A DNA stretch of 64,000 nt from JBMTVN01 sp046047235 (GTDB lineage Bacteria; Verrucomicrobiota; Verrucomicrobiia; Limisphaerales; JAHDYP01), in contig JBJOII010000044.1 of the NCBI GenBank assembly GCA_046047235.1, positions 1 through 64,000 of the forward strand, in the 5' to 3' direction. Shown here piece after piece: positions 20,901 through 26,314 of this stretch; the first letter of the stretch is position 1, and every line of letters begins with the position of its first letter. The notes under the pieces were generated by a model. It was not told where the DNA came from. It searched no databases and was given only the letters and a program-made list of their open reading frames with translations. The position numbers and the translations under genes were made by a program.

Positions 20901-22999
20901 CAAAACTCAATGGTGTACGCTTCCCTGGTTCCTGAAGGCAACTCGAGCGACCTTAAGTAGTCTCCCTCACCAGACAAAACCAGGAAATGCTCCGGAGAGT
21001 TGGGCGCATTCTCCATGACGTAGCCGCGAGAACCAAAACGGGCATTGGCCTGAACAGAAGCCTGCACAGAACGATACACCAGCGAATCAAATCCGGTGCT
21101 TCCGGGAGTCAGGAACCGCCGCCCCAGGGTATCTACATGTGCCGCATCAGTAATGTCCGTGGCCGAAAGATCGGAAACCGTGGAGGTTCCAGAATCAACC
21201 TCTGCCAGATTGTCTACCACCCAATGCCAGGTAACCGTGGTGTCACGATCGATGCTGAGGCTGGTGCCATTGGCAATGCCATAGGCCGCACCCCCGGAAG
21301 GTGTGACCGTTGCAGCGGGGTTATCAAGACGAGCTCGATAATGAGCCAGTGAAGAGATGTTATCCGGTGTAGGGTCAAGCTCGCGACGATACTGGTCCAA
21401 GTAGACAAATTCCGGCGCTTGAAAGAGGGTCGGGGTTTTCTGCGTAACCTCGTGGAAGCCTACCACGGGTGTAAGCCGATCCCCTGCCGGTTCAGCCGGG
21501 ACCAACGGGCGGGAAACAGTGCCGTTCAATTGAATGCGATCAATCGCTTGTTCAGAGGATAAACCACCCGTCCGCGCACCAAAGGCAGCCCTCCACAACT
21601 CATTGGTGGCCGGAGCAAAGGGAATCTGCGCAGCAAGACCCACCCCCTGGTAATCCAGCGTGACAGTGCATGCTTCAGCTCCCCCCGGGGTCGGCTGGAG
21701 CGAAATTACGACATCATGAAAGATGTCGCTGCTCCTGCCGTTCTCAAAGAGGCTGGATATGTTGGTGCTGGCAAGCACCTCCCCGTTCCACAGGATGGCC
21801 ATCCCCGGAACCCATGAGGGCTCTCCCCCGTCGTTGTACGTGTTGAAACTGATCGCAAGGCCGTTGGTCACGCCAGCCTCATCCAGCAGGGCGTCCAGCT
21901 CAATGCCAGGCCCAAAACTAAAACTCACACCATCAGCAATCAGGTTGGAGGAGGAATCATTCAGACGCAGGCCGAACCGGGCAGTGAACTCTTCCATCCG
22001 CCCCTCAGGCATCCCATGAAGAAGTATGGTACCGTCCTGATCGGACTGCCCCGGAGTGAGAAGAAAAGAGTCAGGCTCCTGAGTTGCCGATCCATTGAAT
22101 AAAAGGAACCCCGCAGTGTCCCCAGCAGGATCGAGCGTGAAGTCAAAAGGAGTCCGCCCTTGAACCCCCGCAGCCGGGATCGACTGACCTCGACCGTAAC
22201 GGCTCAAAACAGTCAACTCCACGGCCTCAGCCTCAATGTGAATCTCATCAATCGATTGCTCAGAGGTGGAACTACCCGTGCGACCGGAGAAGATCATCCG
22301 CCACGTCTCGTCAGCGCTCGGCGCATACTCGATCTGAGCTGATAATACAACATCCCCGTACTCCACGGTGACAACCGAAAGCCCCCCGGGATTCTTCGGT
22401 GGCTCAAGCGTAATGGTTGCATTATGAAAAATCTCACTGCCCTTGTTTTCGTTGAAAAACGAGGTCTTCTGGGTCGCCAAGTCCACCCCATTCCATCGAA
22501 TGCTAACCCCCGGCACCCAGGACGGGTCCGCTGGACTTGTGTTCACGTAGGAGTCAAAGGCCACTGCCAGCCCGGTCGAAATACCCTTCTCGCTGGATAC
22601 CGAGCTCGTGGTAATGCCAGGCCCGAATCCGAAGCTGATGCCGTCAGCCATCGTCCCGGCTGGGTTATACATCCGCAACCCAAACTCAACCGCAAATCCC
22701 TTGATCGGTGTCTTGGGAAGGTTGTCGATAACGATGGAACCCTGCTGGCTCGCGGTGTTGGGAGTCAACAGGAAGGAGTCCTCTCCCACGCTCGCTGAAC
22801 CATTAAAATAAACTGAATCCAACTGGGTCGCCGTCGGGGAATAGACATATTCCCATGCGCCAACCGATGGCGAAAACATCACCAGCGCTGTCGTTGCCAG
22901 GCAAACGGCCCGACGCAGTGCGAAGATTGAATTACTCATGCGAAAAAGGTTGGGGAAAAGCGGGGTTCTCATCTCAGGTCGCCTCGGTTTCCTCGTCAC
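11999..22999 (-). CDS. Giant exported lectin/LamG/PA14 protein, ~3,660 aa
   Basis: One uninterrupted frame of 11 kb. Residues are numbered from the GTG at 22999, which overlaps the upstream stop as GTGA; an ATG at 22972 with an upstream GAGG is an alternative. A signal peptide ends near SVGA (residue about 47). Residues about 48-265 and 276-495 are tandem copies of a legume-lectin-like domain (ADGISFGFGPG, DPSWVPGVSIRWNG; ADGVSFSFGPG, EPSWVPGMAILWNG). A LamG-like domain covers about 670-856, and two PA14-like domains about 883-1040 and 1056-1166. Residues 1170-2800 are mostly unassigned, with an EF-hand-type DLNDDGLIDETDAAL near 2655. Residues about 2805-3400 are largely helical with long predicted coiled coils, then a conserved-looking domain ends with DIKLYLETYSNQGM. 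I know of similar huge uncharacterised PVC proteins but cannot confirm homology here. A surface or extracellular carbohydrate-binding role is likely. Confidence 0.85.
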   Translation of the reverse strand: MTRKPRRPEMRTPLFPNLFRMSNSIFALRRAVCLATTALVMFSPSVGAWEYVYSPTATQLDSVYFNGSASVGEDSFLLTPNTASQQGSIVIDNLPKTPIKGFAVEFGLRMYNPAGTMADGISFGFGPGITTSSVSSEKGISTGLAVAFDSYVNTSPADPSWVPGVSIRWNGVDLATQKTSFFNENKGSEIFHNATITLEPPKNPGGLSVVTVEYGDVVLSAQIEYAPSADETWRMIFSGRTGSSTSEQSIDEIHIEAEAVELTVLSRYGRGQSIPAAGVQGRTPFDFTLDPAGDTAGFLLFNGSATQEPDSFLLTPGQSDQDGTILLHGMPEGRMEEFTARFGLRLNDSSSNLIADGVSFSFGPGIELDALLDEAGVTNGLAISFNTYNDGGEPSWVPGMAILWNGEVLASTNISSLFENGRSSDIFHDVVISLQPTPGGAEACTVTLDYQGVGLAAQIPFAPATNELWRAAFGARTGGLSSEQAIDRIQLNGTVSRPLVPAEPAGDRLTPVVGFHEVTQKTPTLFQAPEFVYLDQYRRELDPTPDNISSLAHYRARLDNPAATVTPSGGAAYGIANGTSLSIDRDTTVTWHWVVDNLAEVDSGTSTVSDLSATDITDAAHVDTLGRRFLTPGSTGFDSLVYRSVQASVQANARFGSRGYVMENAPNSPEHFLVLSGEGDYLRSLELPSGTREAYTIEFWARRNVTPEASDQVVFGLGSSGGPGQRLLVGFGSDTGFYIEDGSQRISALPGWTDEEWHHWAVVYRGNGGTNSLAVYRDSVLIESSTALLEPFRGDMVATVGARAVGDDATAFFSGGVNNVRVWNSALDRNSIRTALATREYGPTPGLILELPFDEATVAPSPGVHVEHFTFPAGALEGRLTFEIWEGLSTSDNNLDTTLLAAPDYPDSPSLSTHTTAFDSRPIYPDDSHDGYGGRMSGWITPTETSDYTFFLRSDDTSRLFISPDDNPQNMVLEAYLDSWTDVFSEPGAPNTTRLIHLEAGKRYAIEAIWKEGLVGDFCQVAWRLAGDTTPANELLPISGDYLLAPTFQLPHLSQLQSSSLVNQYTTNNFLLPSTNDVPLQAEGYGSDAWYHRSGIVTPASGRYTFSLSSSGPAQFRIDGHLLIDMQSLNGIGTGSIALSPGSHVIETLMMDYGGERSLSVSYSSDIQAIPLTSIPDSSLLVAASDLLAQGQVTSVSAEGSGLVFVAHGFEELFSPDTAVGTMQGAIMPGFRLGLTSIEGGQNTVQIDPIGKAPLDDWRRVFWNWNKEFLFQVGVTCSDESGIESVSQLPYFAGEVSEANVDGSTSDAAAPLGAGVVNVLDLWLREGEVLTVGTVNRTVDRRYTLSGITGNLNFFSSVGVNSLVDGLRNGQVTRQYTFPGVFGPGNLNFSYGRTIHRINLALGQGFDVSSLASANAGLYPELPVGSSKLAVTVAGPSANDSSPQEDGPPPGGSLSGWEWDYVSKTWYPTKPGIFTLTWPDITGYTNTIKVTAGFPGDSVVRSGFLGFENKDGSRQGITDGQLLYLSTNTFPEVIAPYPGAPRSHYTYNLPPNGAAPAPADLDPFATDDWYFKDLAFAENNTAQLVGTKVFTDTLPANRSVVVFTRRTDPQQAATGNMSMETVTVRVVNVTEESDEADALVAERVQSDADGAGFLSGAISPLSKNYNPAIYNFGAAVGEWGPVYPVNDSEASEQPLIVGWYQNTQSIGAAEPPTYQPIIHTEYTVSWPDAGNSETPVIYLSSQMGSEGVGQGVSVTDEPNYQMIWDPELYDSLVIYNQPDRGAIGYNPNEEHAFIASSKAYQLTGDPRFDLGQSAAFALQNGLNSFGGGTEYTSEPFVLVQYSTPGAATASDAYGMQAYAVLTVRTNESSQPFPHTDPETHTIFDVEGGVLPQPSNPTYDFSYVAFAGQPVVAPYPLSLAIGNVVLTNTLGGNIAFVREGVTNMQRSLWEDRTGNRWTVSGGGRFFQRYWYPSQPGFWVGDEAVPTGTPVAWAPENVEQGDWEAFTDPTTLAAASLYETYWGSGYPILKKGETLTYAGGEYVQDHPSSPGLPAVVDMASVEVVYDDRTPSMMLQEAADVAEGQPFTESSVRVTRPLDRIAAHLAQAEMPDTLQPSNPAKVLVAGSRWYFKDLDASLGKRFYYDSLAGQLVFRGLLNNLESGDPDLTQQPVQPYVLQPNFLTEEDVEVLLELPGEDNEAWTEAVENLYEASITEFTTEEDFGLGVVDPGSRPDLVSVPFYEEDDLVEVAASGVGEVVPLSSLGVGSALVATPEFLTSQPEGPEYVVLAENNDPGTTGVVALHIIQLTEERYRGSVEVLTPQDPFSENINLQHTGDFGGNTAEIYYQWWIHEVTQLSQISSPDDSSSPTAAGWQVYQQGLGLNSINFEGDPVTALADKFFFVRYGAEEELMEAAEGNEPAAGIVADASWRNVLPGDSNPDWASVPEEPVPFQWAGAANSPQLQADGSRRYLPQLVMGWVKRVLDQVNLYEARYSATFSGDAPATYSSMLMEAGGPYIGDVALNADKNSLENVGLIQLYETVLGRAKELSALPSDPDVDSGDPGTDQAILLAATRLAFLYQLLGSEAFADAQNFVVPQPAASSLGLSMDAFAFKNQVANPQDEELALLRGTDFIKAYPAFNRLFWNYFKADGEAFYNATYNIQDLNDDGLIDETDAALQYPMGHGDAWGHYLSSIEMHYELLRRPGYGWLAQSELYSLLGNVLPVDYLDEKTFATIAADKVRAGEEIIKATYRDAYVSDPEGQWQGYEDTVEPSRAWGVSEWSRRVGQGAWFDWMAANAVTPATASATAEGLDRIDRATTLAETASVAAGLNEVQDIVDQVNRGLNPLGLDSEAMAFQADPYYDGTDWERVPPFRQSLDKAIGAARNAVAAYEFASQAEEQLKRVADDTRALQEQAILQDLDYKNRLIELYGTPYQGAIGPGQVFAEGYSGPDTLTYMYIDAVSPDGILPEVVEGQFVWESNLDDIKITAEALDFDVIGFDAPSSSDLFEGFYLPDGDFGELILNNPNHIETGGDNDTVLYTPLPISETADYAFQAPSSWGRRAAVGEVQRALNEMLEAQIELDLALEGYNDYTKDILLLTYFTKQKLEAVQEKLGFVGYYQALLISFESAKAALEKTASIVDGTVKQRAKLNQKGAGGAMADAAEAVPKSVGAFNGMDLFSTVRAALIESGDVINETRERIALGLDLAAAVAELSAKIAEISEHAGSETIEAYNEFLELLKELSAELKDEERQRAQLMAPLWRLKMAEGHVRSVVAEGERLVAERAALNRQIAAKAQRNRYADLVTRLNRTEAMRKYDLALDNALRHAWLTVKTYDYETSLSDSHPASATKLLEEIVKTRTLGNWADGEPHGGNGGLAEILEELSADYDALQGQIGLNNSQGEANIVSLRSEMMRISPLADSDNRWRDALAASLVADLWRVPEFAQYCRPFAPPSDGAQPGLVVEFSTQIASGKNFFGRALSGLDHAFSPANYATKIRAFTAVFQGYDVDAVGSSSQLSISPRFYLVPVGLDLQYCSDTQVPTVRSWDVVSQRIPVPYVLNEESLGSYDYQPTMNGLDGAYAERIRFGDSRAFISDYGLTGADEMTLDPLHPGWNSSSRLYGRSAWNTRWLLIIPGATLSADKDAGLARFIETVTDIKLYLETYSNQGM

Positions 23000-24912
23000 C
23001 GGAGCTGGTCAACAAAACTGGCACGCCGGAGCACAATGGTTCCACGGGCCTCAAGATCATGGGTGGAAAGACCAGTGGTCGTCTCCTGATACGTGCCGGT
23101 CAAGTGATCGGAGCCAGCCTGATACTCCCCGTCCAATGCAATCGTCAGGGACCGGGTAATGCTATATCCAGCCCCATGCTGCGGATGATAGGCGTGGCGG
23201 AACGGATTGGTGCGATGAAAGGCGTCCAAACGCAACGGTTTCTCGCCAGTCCGAATGACGTTGCCCGGCCCGAAATCGCCGCTCAACCCCCAGCTGTCAT
23301 GATAAACCTCGTTGAGAGAAGGCGGCCTGGTTTCCTGCCGCGCAAGGTAATCGCAGACGTCACCGTCAGTAATCCCGCCTTCAGAATCGTAAACCGCCAG
23401 CAGGAACTCATCAGATTGAGCCCCCCGACTGTTGTCCCGCGGCATGTCAAAGGCCACGGTCTCATACCGGATACCCACCTTCTTGCCACCCCGCTCCAGG
23501 ATGCCCTCGTAGTAGGGGATCTGAGCCTCATCGAGAATTAAAACCTCGTCGGGCAAAACCAAGGGATCAGCGGTCTTGGTCTGCATGCGCATCACATGCG
23601 ACAGCAGAACCGGCACGCCGTTGGTATCCACGTGAATCAGCATCCGCAACTGCGCGCGGGAAGCAGTGACGTTGACAGGTGAATTCGTCTCGGTGAGGCC
23701 GGTGACGGCCTGCGCGGTGACCGTCCCCACCCACAAACCCGCGAACTTGGAACCATCGGCAGGCGAGGAATCCAGAGGCGTGGCTTCAAAATTCACCGCC
23801 GAAACTGGCAGATAGTAATAGGCAGAGCCGCCATCCAGTTGAACCTCGATCCGGTAAAGCTGCTCGCGGTAGTAGCCCTCAGAATCCCAGTCGCGATACA
23901 ACCCGAGGGTAATCGTGCGGCTTTGGGCCGGATCCAGCGGATCCAAAGTCCAGCTCCCCAACACACCCACGGTAGGATTCGTCTGCCAAGCCAACTGGTC
24001 CGGCACACGCACAACACTGTAGATTTCGAAGTCTGCCGCGGAATCGAGCTTTGCCAACGTGACCCTACGATCCGCACCCCCTTCACGTTCCAGACTGGAA
24101 AACGTCAACTCCGCCGGACTGAGCCAGATTGCCGCAGAGGGAATAGCGGGATTGGTCACAATCACGCTGGGAGGCGCGGATCCGAAATCCAAGCCACCCT
24201 GCTGCCATCCAGCAAAACTCACCGCCACTGGGTTGGCGTAATCAGCAGAATGGAAATCTAGGGGAAAGTAGATCCAGTAGGCTTCGCCGGCCTTCACCTG
24301 CTCCGTCTGCAGCACGTCCACCCAGTTTGCGCCACCATCCAGTCTTTTGATGGGTGAACCACCCCCAAGCGGGCTATCAAACCGGAACCGCCCCGGCCCC
24401 AATAACGACTGAAAAGTAGGGCCACCGTTCGTGCTGACGCTAAATCCCAGCAGATTGTAACTGCCCAGCTCAAGCCGCGGACGAAAAAACTTCACGTTCC
24501 CGGAAACCGCCAGAGTTAACGGACTGCTGGCATGCACCAGATACGCTTGGTTCCCCCTGATGTTGATCGTATCTGACTGCCCCGACCCCAGGCTCGAGTC
24601 TCTGGACCATACAAGCCAGCCCGGTTGATTGGACAATTGCTTGGGGTCCGTGGAGAACTCGGCCGTCCCCACCGGCAACGACTGAATGGCCACCTTGTCA
24701 ATGGCCGCATGAGCGAACACATCCCCGGCTGTCATCAGCGAACCCTCAGCATCCCGGGGCTCAACCTCCAGCCACACGGCATTCCAGCCGACCTGAAGGT
24801 CCAGAGACTGAGTCAACCCGGCAGCATGCAATGAACTGAGACCCGAGAAGCACAACAAGCCTCCCACGACGAAAACAACGGAGCAAAGCCGCAAACTGAA
24901 AGTTGCATTCAT
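22996..24912 (-). CDS. Secreted protein with GWNAVWLEVEP motif
   Basis: This is a 638-residue exported protein of no recognised enzyme family. A signal peptide (hydrophobic about residues 8-27, ending SLHAA) is followed by QSLDLQVGWNAVWLEVEPRD, a motif I associate with verrucomicrobial secreted proteins encoded beside giant genes. Later segments such as LGSYNLLGFSVS and VKAGEAYWIYFPLDF look beta-rich. The C-terminal half contains SKFAGLWVGTVTAQ and ends with a beta-strand-rich part. I prefer the ATG at 24912 to the GTG at 24921. The stop overlaps the giant gene's GTG as GTGA, so the two products are translationally coupled and may form a complex. It is the first gene of the operon. Function is unknown. 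Confidence 0.8.
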   Translation of the reverse strand: MNATFSLRLCSVVFVVGGLLCFSGLSSLHAAGLTQSLDLQVGWNAVWLEVEPRDAEGSLMTAGDVFAHAAIDKVAIQSLPVGTAEFSTDPKQLSNQPGWLVWSRDSSLGSGQSDTINIRGNQAYLVHASSPLTLAVSGNVKFFRPRLELGSYNLLGFSVSTNGGPTFQSLLGPGRFRFDSPLGGGSPIKRLDGGANWVDVLQTEQVKAGEAYWIYFPLDFHSADYANPVAVSFAGWQQGGLDFGSAPPSVIVTNPAIPSAAIWLSPAELTFSSLEREGGADRRVTLAKLDSAADFEIYSVVRVPDQLAWQTNPTVGVLGSWTLDPLDPAQSRTITLGLYRDWDSEGYYREQLYRIEVQLDGGSAYYYLPVSAVNFEATPLDSSPADGSKFAGLWVGTVTAQAVTGLTETNSPVNVTASRAQLRMLIHVDTNGVPVLLSHVMRMQTKTADPLVLPDEVLILDEAQIPYYEGILERGGKKVGIRYETVAFDMPRDNSRGAQSDEFLLAVYDSEGGITDGDVCDYLARQETRPPSLNEVYHDSWGLSGDFGPGNVIRTGEKPLRLDAFHRTNPFRHAYHPQHGAGYSITRSLTIALDGEYQAGSDHLTGTYQETTTGLSTHDLEARGTIVLRRASFVDQLR

Positions 24913-25065
24913 AACATCCACTACACCTTGATGTTAGCCCCGCTAACCACACGGCGCGCAACAGGTGACCTAGGCCGGGATTCGCAGCCCTTCGGTGAGC
25001 GTACACAAGCCACCCCAAACGAAACATACCCTGTACGGGTGTTATTTGGGGTAATGCCTCCGCCA

Positions 25066-25103
25066 GGCCTCAAAACACTCCATGCCTCCAATCCCCCTGA
25101 CCA
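25066..25103. repeat. 38-bp direct repeat, copy B
   Basis: Identical over 38 bp to 8271-8308. It lies 154 bp upstream of the exported-protein operon (ATG at 24912). The neighbouring plus-strand DNA is a 7-bp tandem array. No gene is visible in 24913-25187. Confidence 0.9.
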
Positions 25104-25142
25104 TCTACCATCTCCCATCTACCATCTACCATCTACCATACC
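25101..25142. repeat. 7-bp CCATCTA tandem repeat, site 2
   Basis: Six consecutive 7-base units (CCATCTA, CCATCTC, CCATCTA x3, then CCATACC) directly follow the 38-bp repeat. The array closely matches 8309-8351. Confidence 0.88.
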
Positions 25143-25187
25143 CAGAGCGGACCCCGATGAGGTCCTTCTGGGGGCCGCGTCACAGGA

Positions 25188-26288
25188 TCAGCTCGTGATC
25201 ACTGCCTTGAGCACACGTTCCCGATAGGCTGCGTTCATGGCAAACGCTCCGGAAGCCTCTCGCAGGGGAAACCGATGACTAACCAGCCCCGCCAAATCCA
25301 CCGCCCCGGATTCCGCCAGGCGGATGCACCGCGGGTACACATGCTTCATCCGACGACTAAACACTACGCTCAGCCCCTTTCTCCTCGCAGTGGAAGCCTT
25401 CATGCCGCAGCCATCCCCCGACGGAATACCCACCAGCACCAACCGCCCCCCCGCCCGGGCCATCTCAGCGGCCTCAGCCACCGTATCCTCACCCCACGCC
25501 GCCTCAAAGACCACATCCACTCCACGCCTGCCCGTGAGCCGATGCACCTCTGCCACGCGCTCACCCTCAGGCATCCGCAACGGCACCCCCCCAAGCTTCT
25601 TCGCCCGATCAAGACGCCACGGCAGACGGTCCGCCATAAACACACGATCTGCCCCGGCCCTCAAAGCCAACTGCAGCAGCAACAAACCGATCGGCCCCGC
25701 TCCCAGAATCGCCACACTCTGCCCCACCCGCAAATGCGCCAAATCCACGGCATGCAAGGCTACCCCAAGAGGCTCCAGCAACGCCCCCTCCTCATCCGTC
25801 ACTCGATCAGGCAATGGAAAGCAGCAACGCGCCGGCATCAACATCCATTCGCACAAACTCCCGCCATAAGGATGACACCCGCAAAACGCCACCTCCGGAC
25901 ACAAATTCGGATGCCCTTGCTCACAGAGCTCGCAATGCCCGCAAGGCTGGGCGGGATCCACCGCCACGCGCGCCCCCACCTTGAGCGGCTGGTTGAGCCC
26001 ATCCAGCGCCTCACTCCCGACGGCTGAGACCACAGCGGAAAACTCGTGACCCAGAACCAAAGGCGAGGTCACCGGCGTATCCCCGATCCGGGCATCCAGA
26101 TAGCTGTGCAGGTCGCTCCCGCAAATGCCCGTGGACCGCACCCGCAACAACACCTCCTCCGGCCCCGGCTCGCCCGGATGCTCCACCCGCTCCAACCTCA
26201 AATCCTCCAGACCATGCAGCCGCGCCGCCCACATCATGCGCCGCCGACCCCCAGGACCAGACGGCTTGGTCTTCGTTTGCTGCTTCAT
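25188..26288 (-). CDS. Zinc-dependent medium-chain dehydrogenase
   Basis: This 366-residue cytoplasmic NAD(P)-dependent dehydrogenase of the MDR superfamily resembles the sorbitol/L-threonine dehydrogenase group. Catalytic zinc ligands are Cys56 in GICGSD and His81-Glu82 in VLGHEF, with a further Glu in LLEPLGVALHA. The structural zinc site is Cys116, 119, 122 and 130 in PCGHCELCEQGHPNLC. The Rossmann motif is AILGAGPIGLLLLQLA, and the acidic-residue pattern after it (VFMADRLPWR) suggests NAD. An N-terminal extension of about 18 basic residues precedes the usual start (MMWAARLHG). The ATG at 26288 is favoured because GGAGG lies 6 bp upstream. It is 26 bp after the DUF885 gene, so probably cotranscribed. 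A polyol or sugar substrate is plausible; the exact one cannot be read. Confidence 0.88.
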   Translation of the reverse strand: MKQQTKTKPSGPGGRRRMMWAARLHGLEDLRLERVEHPGEPGPEEVLLRVRSTGICGSDLHSYLDARIGDTPVTSPLVLGHEFSAVVSAVGSEALDGLNQPLKVGARVAVDPAQPCGHCELCEQGHPNLCPEVAFCGCHPYGGSLCEWMLMPARCCFPLPDRVTDEEGALLEPLGVALHAVDLAHLRVGQSVAILGAGPIGLLLLQLALRAGADRVFMADRLPWRLDRAKKLGGVPLRMPEGERVAEVHRLTGRRGVDVVFEAAWGEDTVAEAAEMARAGGRLVLVGIPSGDGCGMKASTARRKGLSVVFSRRMKHVYPRCIRLAESGAVDLAGLVSHRFPLREASGAFAMNAAYRERVLKAVITS

Positions 26289-26314
26289 ACATTGCCTCCT
26301 CCCGCCCAGAACGG

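Noticed and set aside
11999..22999. Giant protein as a Tc-toxin A subunit
   Set aside because: The helical C-terminal region and large size recall TcA, but no TcB/TcC or Rhs gene is present and I see no shared motif; kept only as something to test.
25030..25086. Short peptide starting MECFEAW on the minus strand in the 38-bp repeat
   Set aside because: The other repeat copy diverges after MECFEA and both end within 16 codons, so coding selection is not supported.
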